A DNA stretch of 44,164 nt from contig NZ_CAKUBT010000013.1 of assembly GCF_934643285.1 (NCBI RefSeq), positions 1 through 44,164 on the forward strand, read 5' to 3'. Source of the stretch: an uncultured Ellagibacter sp. (lineage in GTDB: Bacteria > Actinomycetota > Coriobacteriia > Coriobacteriales > Eggerthellaceae). Made by a program: the position numbers and the translations under genes. Of this stretch, positions 24,482 to 32,910 are shown one piece after another (position 1 is the first letter of the stretch; each line of letters begins with the position of its first letter). The notes beneath the pieces were generated by a model that was not told the origin of the DNA, did no database searches, and worked only from the letters and a program-made list of their open reading frames with translations.

Positions 24482-26098
24482 TTACTTAAGCTTTGCGTCC
24501 TGGAAGTACAGACCGGTGGTCGGGCTGGGCTCGAAGCCTTCGATCTTGTCTGCCCAGTAGCCGGTGAGAACCTTCTTGTGGAACAGCGGGTACAGTGGCA
24601 CTTCCTCGGCGATGATGTCGAAGCACTTGTTGTAGGCTTCCTGGCGAGCGCCCGCATCGGTGGCCTTGCGTGCCTCGTCGAGGTACTGGTTGAATTCGCT
24701 GCACTTGCCGTCGCCAGCCTTTGCCCAGCAGGTACGGCCCTGGCACCAGTCGGTGTTCTCGCCGTAGAACCAGGCCAGATGCACGTCGGCGTTGGTGCCG
24801 AAGCAGGACACGTCGCCAGGGGCCAGGAACACGTCGTAGTCGAGCACGGAATTGTCTTCCTTGGCAGCGAGCGCCGGGTAGGGGGCAGCCTGGACGTCGA
24901 GCGTGCAGGTCAGGCCGACTGCCTGGAGATCCTGCTGGATCTGAGCTGCGAGGTCCTTGATCCAGTTGTCGATGACGAGGAGCGTGAAGGAGAGATTCTC
25001 CTGACCCGCTTCCTTGAGCAGGGACTTCGCCTTCTCGGGATCGTACTTATAGATGGTGGAAGCCTCATGGTAGGCCGGGTTGTCCTTCGGCAGGTAGGAC
25101 GTCAGCGTCTCCGCCTGGCCGCCGAGCTGGTTGGAGATGAGCTTGTCGTAGTCGATGGCGTAGAAGAAAGCCTGACGGACGCGCTTGTCGTTGAAGGGCT
25201 CCTTCTGGCAGTTGAACATGAGGAAGCCGATGCCGTAGCTGCTGACGCTGTCGACGGTGACGCCGGCGTTCACGAGCTGGTCGCTGTTGGCGAACGGGAT
25301 GTTCTCGCCAGCGACGGCGGTGCCTTCCTGAAGGGCGGTCACGCGAGCGGTGTTGTCGACGCGGACGAGCCACTGCATGGCGTCAGCGTTTGCCGGCTTT
25401 GCACCGTTGTAGTTGGCGTTCGGCGTGAAGTTGAGCTCGCCGCCGTCCTCGCCGTTGCACTCGCCGAATGCCCAAGCGCCCGACCCGATCGGCGGGGTGG
25501 GCATGGATTCCTTGGTGATTTCGCTTGCCGGGAACACGCGGCACAGGGACAGGCGCTCTTTGAGCAGGCTGTCGCTGTCGACCGAAGGATAGGCGAGCTT
25601 GAAGGAAACCGTGGAGGCGTCCTTGGCGGTGACTTCGTCGATGAAGGAGAGCATGTCCTTGTAAGTTGCGTTAGCCTTGTTGGCCTCGACCACGGCGACG
25701 ACGTCGTCGGCGGTCACTTCGGTGCCGTCGGAATACTTGGCGCCCTGGCGAAGCGCGACCTCGTACTCGGTGTCGGAAACCTTCGTCGGCTCGCCGGCTG
25801 CGAGGGCAGCTTCGGTCTTGCCGCTGAAGTAGTTGAGCTCATAGAGACCCTCGAGGCAGTGCTGGATTGCGGGGAGCATGAGGGCGGAGCTTGCGCCGAT
25901 GGGGTTGTAGTTGGCGTTCTTGTAGCTGCAAGCAGCGACGATGGTGCCGCCGCCCTTAGCGGTGCCGTCGGACTTCGCGCCGTCGTCCTTCTTCTCGCTC
26001 GATCCGCCACCGCAGCCGGTCAGCGAAAGCGCGGCGAGCGCGCCTGCGGCAGTTGCGCCTGCAACGAAGGAGCGACGAGTGAGTTTCACTTGTTCCAT
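24482..26098 (-). CDS. Substrate-binding lipoprotein of a peptide-type ABC importer, probable sialic acid binder
   Basis: Surface-anchored solute-binding protein of the SBP_bac_5 (DppA/OppA) type. The 538-aa product has an N-terminal signal with twin arginines (LTRRSFVAG) followed by a lipobox LTGC (Cys29), so it is probably exported by Tat and lipid-anchored. The mature start is a Gly/Ser/Asp/Lys linker. Motifs such as EVALRQGAKYSDGTEVTADDV and VRQAFFYAIDY are typical of the family. TGGAGGG lies before ATG 26098. It has its own terminator and is probably transcribed at a higher level than the membrane parts. Substrate is inferred from the nan context; oligopeptides remain possible. Confidence 0.82.
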   Translation of the reverse strand: MEQVKLTRRSFVAGATAAGALAALSLTGCGGGSSEKKDDGAKSDGTAKGGGTIVAACSYKNANYNPIGASSALMLPAIQHCLEGLYELNYFSGKTEAALAAGEPTKVSDTEYEVALRQGAKYSDGTEVTADDVVAVVEANKANATYKDMLSFIDEVTAKDASTVSFKLAYPSVDSDSLLKERLSLCRVFPASEITKESMPTPPIGSGAWAFGECNGEDGGELNFTPNANYNGAKPANADAMQWLVRVDNTARVTALQEGTAVAGENIPFANSDQLVNAGVTVDSVSSYGIGFLMFNCQKEPFNDKRVRQAFFYAIDYDKLISNQLGGQAETLTSYLPKDNPAYHEASTIYKYDPEKAKSLLKEAGQENLSFTLLVIDNWIKDLAAQIQQDLQAVGLTCTLDVQAAPYPALAAKEDNSVLDYDVFLAPGDVSCFGTNADVHLAWFYGENTDWCQGRTCWAKAGDGKCSEFNQYLDEARKATDAGARQEAYNKCFDIIAEEVPLYPLFHKKVLTGYWADKIEGFEPSPTTGLYFQDAKLK

Positions 26099-26568
26099 GG
26101 AATACCCTCCAACTTTTATCGTTCGGGGACGACCCCCGTACGCTCATGCGCCTTCCTTTTGCGCACGAACGCTTCACATTATCTTCGAAACCGCTTGATA
26201 AATAAAGGGAAAGTAAAGGATTTCGTGCATCTTGTTCGAAAGTTGTAACGTTGCGCCGAGAGGGACAATCCCGCGTACTGTTACCGAATCAGTCACGTTT
26301 GACCAGCGGCGAAGGGGTTTTAAGGCCCCTTTCTGTCCCCTAAACATCCCTCCCGATGTCCCGTGCGCTCTCCTGCGCGCCCCGTCGCGCCCATTTACCG
26401 AAGCGTAACAACCCTTGCAAGCGCCGTTTCGCGCTGCAGGCGGGTGGAGTGCGATTGCGCTGCTAGTATTCCTGAATGTCTACAAGAACAGACGAGATTG
26501 TGCACGAGGGCGCAGGGGGCACGCCTCATGCGCCTTTGCCCTTCCGTAATTATCTGAGGAGAGTGAGC
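26099..26568. other. Divergent intergenic region between the binding-protein gene and nifJ
   Basis: About 470 bases without a gene. On the minus side, GATAAT near 26180 and GGAGGG serve the binding-protein gene. On the plus side, TAGTAT near 26465 may be the nifJ -10. A small stem-loop, AAGGGG with CCCCTT (about 26312-26331), lies in the middle. No riboswitch or small RNA was recognised. Confidence 0.4.
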
Positions 26569-29500
26569 ATGGCACGAGAATTCAAGTCGATGGACGGCAA
26601 CTCCGCGGCCGCGTACGTTTCCTACGCGTTCACCGAGGTGGCGGGAATTTACCCCATTACGCCGTCGAGCCCCATGGCTGACCTGGTCGATCAGTGGTCC
26701 GCCCAGGGCAGGAAGAACATCTTCGGCACGCGCGTGAAGGTGTGCGAGATGCAATCGGAAGGCGGCGCTTCGGGCACGATGCATGGCTCGCTCGCAGCGG
26801 GCGCTCTCACCACGTCCTACACCGCATCCCAGGGCCTCCTCCTCATGATTCCCAACATGTACAAGATGGCGGGCGAGCTGCTCCCCGGCGTCTTGCACGT
26901 CTCCGCCCGCACCGTGGCCACCCAGGCCCTGAACATCTTCGGCGATCACTCCGATGTCATGGCCTGCCGCCAAACCGGCTTCGCCATGCTCGCCGAGGGC
27001 AACGTGCAGGAAATCATGGACTTGGCTCCGGTGGCGCACCTTGCGGCCATCAAGGGGCGCGTCCCGTTTTTGAACTTCTTCGACGGCTTCCGCACTTCGC
27101 ATGAGGTCCAGAAGGTCGCATGCTGGGATTATGCCGATCTGGCAAATATGTGCGACATGGACGCGGTGCAGGCGTTCCGCGATCACTCGCTCAACCCCGA
27201 GCGCCCCTCCATGCGCGGCTCGCACGAGAACGGCGACATCTTCTTCCAGCACCGCGAGGCGTGCAATTCCTTCTACGACGAGCTTCCCGCCATCGTCGAG
27301 GACTATATGCACCAGATCAACGCCAAGCTCGGCACCAACTACGAGCTGTTCAACTACTACGGCGCGCCCGACGCCGACCGCGTGATCGTGGCCATGGGCT
27401 CGTTCTGCGACGTGGCCGAGGAGGTCATCGACTACCTCAACGCCCACGGTGAGAAGGTGGGCCTTGTGAAGGTGCGCCTGTATCGCCCGTTTGTGACGAG
27501 CAAGTTCGTGGAGGCTCTTCCCGAGACGGTGAAGAAGATCGCCGTGCTCGACCGTACGAAGGAGCCGGGCAGCGTGGGCGAGCCTTTGTATATGGACGTC
27601 CTGAACGCGCTTGCCATCGAGGGCCGCTCGGGCATCACCGTTGTCGGCGGCCGCTACGGCTTGGGCAGCAAAGACACCCCGCCCGCGTCCGCGTTCGCCG
27701 TGTTCTCCGAGCTTGCGAAGGACGAGCCCCGACGCCAGTTCACCATCGGCATCGTCGACGACGTGACCAACCTTTCGTTGCCTGAGGACCCCAACTGCCC
27801 GAACACCGCGGCGCCCGGGACCATCGAGTGCAAGTTCTGGGGTTTGGGCGGCGACGGCACGGTCGGCGCGAACAAGAACTCCATCAAGATCATCGGTGAC
27901 CACACCGACAAGTACGTGCAGGCCTACTTCCAGTACGATTCCAAGAAGACGGGCGGTGTGACGATTTCGCATCTTCGCTTCGGCGACAGCCCGATCCGCA
28001 GCCCCTACTATATTAATAAGGCGGACTTCGTCGCCTGCCACAACCCCAGCTACATCACGAAGGACTTCCCCATCGTGAAGGACGTGAAGCCGGGCGGCAC
28101 CTTCATGATCAACTGCCAGTGGACGCCCGAGGAGCTTGCGCACCACCTGTCAGCCGACGCCAAGCGCTACATCGCGAAAAACGACGTGCAGCTCTACACG
28201 ATCAACGCGATCGACCTGGCCATCGAGATCGGCATGGGCAAGCGTACGAACACCATCCTGCAGTCGGCGTTCTTCACGCTTGCCGGCGTGCTCCCGCAGG
28301 CCGAGGCCATCCAATACATGAAGGATGCGGCAACGAAATCGTACCTGAAGAAGGGCCAGGCCGTCGTCGACATGAACCACAAGGCGATCGACGCCGGCGC
28401 GACCGCGTTCGTGAAGATCGACGTTCCCGCCGACTGGGCGGACGCCGCAGGCGATGCGGCTGCCCCCGAGCTTGAGGGCAAGCCTGAGCTCGTCAAGCAG
28501 GTGCGCGAGATCATGGAGCCCGTCGGCCGCATGGACGGCGACTCGCTGCCTGTCTCCGCGTTCGTCGGCCACGAGGACGGCCAGTTCGAGCAGGGCGCTT
28601 CCGCCTACGAGAAGCGCGGTGTCGCCGTGAGCGTTCCCAAATGGGATTCCTCCACGTGTATCCAGTGCAACCAGTGTTCGTTCGTCTGCCCGCACGCCAC
28701 GATCCGCCCCTATGCGCTCACCGACGAGGAAGTCGCCGCAGCGCCTGAGAACCTTGTGGCCATCCCCATGAAGGGCAAGCTCAAGGACACTTTCCGCTAC
28801 ACCCTCGCCATCTCGCCGCTCGACTGCATGGGCTGCGGCGTGTGCGTCGGCGTGTGCCCCACCGACTCGCTTTCCATGGTCGGTGCCGAGGGCGAGCTCG
28901 CCGAGCAGGATGTGTTCGACTACTGCGTGGCGGAGGTTGCCGACAAGCCCGAGGTGCAGGACAACTCCGTGAAGGGCAGCCAGTTCAAGCAGCCGCTGCT
29001 TGAGTTCTCCGGCTCCTGCGCGGGCTGCGCCGAGACCTCCTATGCACGCCTTGTCACCCAGCTGTTCGGCGACCGCATGTTCATCTCCAACGCGACCGGG
29101 TGCTCCTCCATCTGGGGCGGTCCCGCTGCGACCTCGCCGTATACGGTCAACAAGGAAGGCCACGGCCCCGCTTGGGCGAACTCGCTGTTCGAAGACAACG
29201 CCGAGCACGGCTTCGGCATGCTGCAGGGTCACACCGCCGTTCGCCAGATGGTGATCGAGCAGACCGAGCAGCTGCTTGCTGCCGGCGTGCCCGAGGACGC
29301 GGCTGCGGCAGCGCAGGCGTGGCTCGACGCGCGCGATGACTCCGCGGCATCGAAGGATGCTTCCGCCGCTTTCGTGGCCGAGCTTGAGAAGCTTGCGGAA
29401 GGCGAAGGGGAGGCATCGGCGCTTGCGGCCAAGATCCTCGCGAACAAGGACTACCTCGCCAAGAAATCCATCTGGATCTTCGGCGGCGACGGCTGGGCTT

Positions 29501-30117
29501 ACGACATCGGCTACGGCGGACTCGACCATGTGCTCGCATCCGGCGAGGACGTGAACGTGTTTGTCTTCGACACCGAGGTGTACTCCAACACCGGCGGCCA
29601 GGCATCCAAGGCATCCAACATCGGCCAGGTTGCGCAGTTCGCGGCGGCGGGCAAGAACATCGCTAAGAAGAGTCTCGCCGAGATCGCCATGCAGTACGGT
29701 TATGTGTACGTGGCGCAGGTCGCCATGGGCGCGAAGCCGGCGCAGACGATTAAGGCCATCGCCGAGGCCGAGGCATATCCGGGACCGTCGCTCATCATCG
29801 GTTACTCTCCTTGCGAGATGCATGCCATCAAGGGCGGCATGAAGAACTGCCAGGAGGAGATGAAGAAGGCCGTCGACTGCGGGTACTGGAACCTCTTCCG
29901 CTACAACCCGGCGGCGCCCGCGGGCAAGAAGTTCACCCTCGATTGCAAGGAGCCCGCTGGAGGCTACCAGGAGTTCCTCATGAACGAGGCGCGCTACAGT
30001 CGACTCACGCGCGAGTTCCCCGAGCGCGCAGCCGAACTCTTCGAGCGCAACGAGGAAGCAGCGATCGATCGTTACAACCATCTGGTGAAGCTGAAGGAGC
30101 TCTACGCCGAGGACTAA
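26569..30117 (+). CDS. nifJ: Pyruvate:ferredoxin (flavodoxin) oxidoreductase
   Basis: Oxidises pyruvate with CoA to acetyl-CoA and CO2, passing electrons to ferredoxin; central to anaerobic metabolism. The 1182-aa single chain carries all PFOR domains in order. These are the N-terminal pyruvate-binding domain (YPITPSSPMADLVDQW), domains II and III, two [4Fe-4S] motifs (CIQCNQCSFVCP near 695 and CMGCGVCVGVCP near 751), the CAGCAE cluster region near 815, and the TPP site GGDGWAYDIG near 971 with SNTGGQASKAS. The ATG at 26569 has GAGGAGA upstream; an in-frame ATG at 26476 would add non-conserved residues. Next to the sialic acid genes, it could use the pyruvate released by NanA. Confidence 0.95.
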   Translation: MAREFKSMDGNSAAAYVSYAFTEVAGIYPITPSSPMADLVDQWSAQGRKNIFGTRVKVCEMQSEGGASGTMHGSLAAGALTTSYTASQGLLLMIPNMYKMAGELLPGVLHVSARTVATQALNIFGDHSDVMACRQTGFAMLAEGNVQEIMDLAPVAHLAAIKGRVPFLNFFDGFRTSHEVQKVACWDYADLANMCDMDAVQAFRDHSLNPERPSMRGSHENGDIFFQHREACNSFYDELPAIVEDYMHQINAKLGTNYELFNYYGAPDADRVIVAMGSFCDVAEEVIDYLNAHGEKVGLVKVRLYRPFVTSKFVEALPETVKKIAVLDRTKEPGSVGEPLYMDVLNALAIEGRSGITVVGGRYGLGSKDTPPASAFAVFSELAKDEPRRQFTIGIVDDVTNLSLPEDPNCPNTAAPGTIECKFWGLGGDGTVGANKNSIKIIGDHTDKYVQAYFQYDSKKTGGVTISHLRFGDSPIRSPYYINKADFVACHNPSYITKDFPIVKDVKPGGTFMINCQWTPEELAHHLSADAKRYIAKNDVQLYTINAIDLAIEIGMGKRTNTILQSAFFTLAGVLPQAEAIQYMKDAATKSYLKKGQAVVDMNHKAIDAGATAFVKIDVPADWADAAGDAAAPELEGKPELVKQVREIMEPVGRMDGDSLPVSAFVGHEDGQFEQGASAYEKRGVAVSVPKWDSSTCIQCNQCSFVCPHATIRPYALTDEEVAAAPENLVAIPMKGKLKDTFRYTLAISPLDCMGCGVCVGVCPTDSLSMVGAEGELAEQDVFDYCVAEVADKPEVQDNSVKGSQFKQPLLEFSGSCAGCAETSYARLVTQLFGDRMFISNATGCSSIWGGPAATSPYTVNKEGHGPAWANSLFEDNAEHGFGMLQGHTAVRQMVIEQTEQLLAAGVPEDAAAAAQAWLDARDDSAASKDASAAFVAELEKLAEGEGEASALAAKILANKDYLAKKSIWIFGGDGWAYDIGYGGLDHVLASGEDVNVFVFDTEVYSNTGGQASKASNIGQVAQFAAAGKNIAKKSLAEIAMQYGYVYVAQVAMGAKPAQTIKAIAEAEAYPGPSLIIGYSPCEMHAIKGGMKNCQEEMKKAVDCGYWNLFRYNPAAPAGKKFTLDCKEPAGGYQEFLMNEARYSRLTREFPERAAELFERNEEAAIDRYNHLVKLKELYAED

Positions 30118-30149
30118 CGAGGCGGAAGGGCTTACACCTAAGCGAATAG

Positions 30150-30195
30150 GGAGGGCGCGGTTCTCTGCGAGGGCCGCGCCCTCCTTCGTTTTGTG
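30150..30195 (+). terminator. Terminator after nifJ
   Basis: GGAGGGCGCGG (30150-30160) pairs with CCGCGCCCTCC (30174-30184) across a 13-nt loop, followed by TTCGTTTT. Confidence 0.85.
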
Positions 30196-30253
30196 GGGTT
30201 TTTCGCGGGCGGAAAACGAGGTGGCGCGCCGCGCCCTCATCGATGCTTTCTGT

Positions 30254-30289
30254 CCACGAGACTCCGGTTTTCAAGAAAAGGTCTCGTGG
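30254..30289. repeat. Perfect 9-bp inverted repeat upstream of the methyltransferase gene
   Basis: CCACGAGAC (30254-30262) and GTCTCGTGG (30281-30289) flank 18 bases. It lies in a 250-base gene-free stretch that also has a small GCGAG/CTCGC stem and a TATCAT box near 30342. There is no T-run. It could be an operator or an RNA hairpin. Confidence 0.4.
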
Positions 30290-30443
30290 GCGAGGGCGCC
30301 TTCTCGCGGTCTTTCCGCGCGCAATGCTTCGCGATTAGGTATCATATTCGCTACAGGATTATCGTTTCGACCGCAGCTTCCGCGCGCCGATCTTGCGCGT
30401 TGCCTGGTTCCGCTGCGGCTGGTTATCGACGAGGAGGCCTCTT

Positions 30444-31271
30444 TTGCAACGCGTGCCCACCGCCCAGGAATGGTGCGATTTCTACCGAAGCGCCGACAAG
30501 AACGCCGACAAAACCCTTGATGAACTCAGGGTGCGCTGGAACGAGATGGCGCCCAACTATGCTCACAAGAATCGGCGCAGCAGCTATCTCGCGCAGCTCA
30601 CCGAGCTGCTCGCGCTCGCGCCGGGCGAGAGCATCCTCGATATGGGCTGCGGCCCCGGCGTGCTCAGCGTTCCATTGGCGAAAAAGGGCCACGATGTGGT
30701 GGCAGTCGATTTCTCGGACGGGATGCTCGGGGAGTTGCGGCAGGCGGTTGCCGAAGCCGGCGTCGAGGAGCGTTTCTTCATCTTCCGTCGCGCATGGCAG
30801 GAGAGCTGGGAGGGCATCCCTCAGGCTGACGTGGCGATTTCGTCGCGCTCTCTCACCACCCATGACATCCAAGATGCCGTCGCCAAGCTCGAGTCCAAGG
30901 CGAAAAGCCGTGTCGTGATCACCACTGCATGCGGCGAGGTACCGTGGATCGACGCCCGCGTGGAGCGCGCTTTGGGTCGCGAGATTACGCCGCCCCAGCT
31001 CGCAAGTGATTTTGCCGTGCTTTTGAACTATCTGCTGGGAAGCGGGCGTTTCCCTGAGGTCCGCTACATCGAGGTGCCGCGCGTCCCGCAATCGGATAGC
31101 GCCGAGGAGCTCAAGGGATTTCTCGCCAAGGCGGCGGACGTGAAGCCCGAAGAGCGCCCCCTGCTCGATGCGTTCTTTGATGAGCACGTGAAGGAGCGCC
31201 CTGGCGGCGGCGTTATGATGGACTACACCCAGGAGACGCGCTGGGCCGTCCTTTGTTGGAGGCCGCTTTAG
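30444..31271 (+). CDS. Class I SAM-dependent methyltransferase
   Basis: The 275-aa product has the Rossmann-fold motif I ILDMGCGPGVLSVPLA (about residues 60-75), VVAVDFSDGMLGEL as motif II and ADVAISSRSLTTHD as motif IV. The N-terminus RVRWNEMAPNYAHKNRR is typical of small-molecule methyltransferases. The substrate is not known. The start is taken as TTG at 30444 because GAGGAGG lies 6 bases upstream. It stands alone; the next gene has its own promoter box. Confidence 0.8.
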   Translation: MQRVPTAQEWCDFYRSADKNADKTLDELRVRWNEMAPNYAHKNRRSSYLAQLTELLALAPGESILDMGCGPGVLSVPLAKKGHDVVAVDFSDGMLGELRQAVAEAGVEERFFIFRRAWQESWEGIPQADVAISSRSLTTHDIQDAVAKLESKAKSRVVITTACGEVPWIDARVERALGREITPPQLASDFAVLLNYLLGSGRFPEVRYIEVPRVPQSDSAEELKGFLAKAADVKPEERPLLDAFFDEHVKERPGGGVMMDYTQETRWAVLCWRPL

Positions 31272-31336
31272 CTGCGCCCGCTCGCGTGTCAACGTAAGAA
31301 TGTCGTTCGCAGCTCCATGCGGCAAAGCGCGTCCCG

Positions 31337-31342
31337 TATAAT
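31337..31342 (+). promoter_or_regulatory. -10 box before the 401-aa membrane protein gene
   Basis: A perfect TATAAT lies 36 bases before the ATG at 31379, with a GAAAGGGGAG ribosome binding site between. The -35 region is weak (TCCATG at 17 bases). Confidence 0.5.
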
Positions 31343-31378
31343 GGTTCCCATGCGATAACGCAATCGAAAGGGGAGTGC

Positions 31379-32584
31379 ATGGCAGACAAGAACAACAAGG
31401 GCTACGGCGTTCCCGCGGCTCCCGCTGTGCCTGCCTCTCCTGCGAAGCCGGCTGCACCCGCGGCGCCTGCTGGGCGGCCAGGAAAGTCCGCGGACGACGC
31501 TTCGCTTGACGTTCGGGAAGTATCCGCGAAAGAACGTATCGATGCTCGTCGGCGCACGCTCGAAAAGAAGCTCACCGCTCAGGCGCCTGCGGGTTCCTCG
31601 GAGGCTCGCAAGAGCTCGCCCTCGGCGGCATCCCGTGCGTATGCGGAAACATCTCCGCAGGTGGGAAGCTCACCGACGCGTGCTACCCCTCCCGCGGGGG
31701 CGGGCAAGCGCCCTGCAGCGGCGCCCTTCTTGGAGGAGCATCCCCATCCGAAAGGCGTTTCCGATCGCTTGCGCCGGACCATCGTGCACACGACATCGGG
31801 GCGGCCGAAGGACGCGTTCGGCAAGGGGATGAAAAAGCCGCAATCGACGGTGGGCGTGGAAGGCGGCAAGCCCGCTTCGCCCGAAGAGACTCCCAAGAAG
31901 AAGTCCTGTCTTGGCTCCATTTTCGGTATCATCATCGCTCTCATTCTGATTTCCCAGGTTGGAAGCTGTGCGGCGTCTTGCGTGGGTGATATCGCCGATT
32001 CGTTCGACAACGATACCTCGAGCTGGTTTGATGACTCGGGCTCGGAGCGCCAGGACGGCTCTTCTAGTTCCATGAACAGCTTCTCCAACGATGAAGCCGA
32101 CGAGTTTGCGGCGCTTGCGTCCGCGCGCGATGCTTTGGCGTCGCTCGATTCGCACGAGAAGATCGTCGACCGCATTGCCCAAGGGGCCAATGCGAGGTAC
32201 GTCAAGATGTTCGGGTTCTCCGCCGATGATGCGGGCGTCGATTCGAAGGAGCTTGCGCGCTGGTTCATCGAGGAGGCGTCATGCACGGTTGACGATGACG
32301 ACGTCTTCGCTTATACCGACGGTACTGCCGACGTGTTCGCCGACTGCACGAGCGTTCCGGTATACAACTTCGTGTCGGCGGTTGACAATGCGGCGCGCTC
32401 GCTCGCAGCGGGCTCGCGCACTTCCACAAAGCAGCAGGTCGCTGCGGCAACGGAGACGGCGAAGGGGCATGTGAGCTCCGAGTACTCCTTCATCATGTTC
32501 TCGCTTGTCAAGACTGATGCTGGCTGGGTGCTCGATGAGGATGACTTCGTGAGCAACACCGCCGACCATCTGTTCGGATTGTAA
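31379..32584 (+). CDS. Unknown bitopic membrane protein with Pro/Ala-rich cytosolic region
   Basis: No family recognised. The 401-aa product starts with a low-complexity Pro/Ala/Lys/Ser-rich stretch of about 175 residues, basic and probably disordered in the cytosol. One membrane segment follows (about 177-198, GSIFGIIIALILISQVGSC). Beyond it is an acidic Ser/Asp-rich linker and a folded outer domain of about 170 residues with ALASLDSHEKIVDRIAQG and a C-terminal part ending FVSNTADHLFGL. Positive charge before the membrane segment suggests the N-terminus is inside. It is followed 11 bases later by a small zinc-ribbon gene, probably in one operon. Confidence 0.65.
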   Translation: MADKNNKGYGVPAAPAVPASPAKPAAPAAPAGRPGKSADDASLDVREVSAKERIDARRRTLEKKLTAQAPAGSSEARKSSPSAASRAYAETSPQVGSSPTRATPPAGAGKRPAAAPFLEEHPHPKGVSDRLRRTIVHTTSGRPKDAFGKGMKKPQSTVGVEGGKPASPEETPKKKSCLGSIFGIIIALILISQVGSCAASCVGDIADSFDNDTSSWFDDSGSERQDGSSSSMNSFSNDEADEFAALASARDALASLDSHEKIVDRIAQGANARYVKMFGFSADDAGVDSKELARWFIEEASCTVDDDDVFAYTDGTADVFADCTSVPVYNFVSAVDNAARSLAAGSRTSTKQQVAAATETAKGHVSSEYSFIMFSLVKTDAGWVLDEDDFVSNTADHLFGL

Positions 32585-32595
32585 GGAGCCTTGCA

Positions 32596-32805
32596 ATGAA
32601 GATTCCGAGAGAGGTCGCTATCAAGGCGCAATCGCTTAGGATGGGAAACGGCGTGAGCGTTCCTGCCATCCTGTTCGTCTGCAGCACCTGCGGGCGCGTG
32701 CTCAAGCCTGGCGAAGGTTCGCGCACGTGTCCCGACTGCGGAAGCCGCGACATCGAGACTCGGGTCGACCCTTCGCGCAGCGTCGTCGTTCGGCGCGCGT
32801 GTTGA
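32596..32805 (+). CDS. Small zinc-ribbon protein
   Basis: The 69-aa product has two knuckles, CSTC and CPDC, spaced as in a zinc ribbon (VCSTCGRVLKPGEGSRTCPDC), with a basic N-terminus and a basic tail. No function can be assigned; nucleic-acid binding or a structural role is possible. AAGGAG lies before the ATG, and the 11-base gap suggests co-transcription with the membrane protein gene upstream. Confidence 0.65.
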   Translation: MKIPREVAIKAQSLRMGNGVSVPAILFVCSTCGRVLKPGEGSRTCPDCGSRDIETRVDPSRSVVVRRAC

Positions 32806-32882
32806 GGCTAGGATCCTCCGCCGGTCTGGTGGGAAAATACGCGTGGGAAACACGGCAAGAATCTTCGAGCCCTTCTTTAATT

Positions 32883-32904
32883 GGTACATATGTTCGTGTA
32901 TACT
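32883..32904 (+). promoter_or_regulatory. LexA-like SOS box overlapping the addBA promoter
   Basis: GGTACATATGTTCG (32883-32896) matches the Gram-positive LexA box CGAACATATGTTCG at 12 of 14 positions. It lies directly upstream of a TATACT (32899-32904) that is 6 bases before the addB ATG. A second partial copy, CGAACATA, lies just inside the gene near 32930. The start would be leaderless, since transcription should begin at the ATG. SOS control of addBA is inferred. Confidence 0.55.
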
Positions 32905-32910
32905 GAGCCC

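Noticed and set aside
24578..26248. 556-codon plus-strand open frame opposite the binding-protein gene
   Set aside because: The minus strand encodes a full lipoprotein with signal and family motifs; the plus frame is a low-complexity shadow.
26395..30240. Two long minus-strand open frames opposite nifJ
   Set aside because: They are GC-rich antisense readings of a well-identified PFOR gene and resemble no protein.
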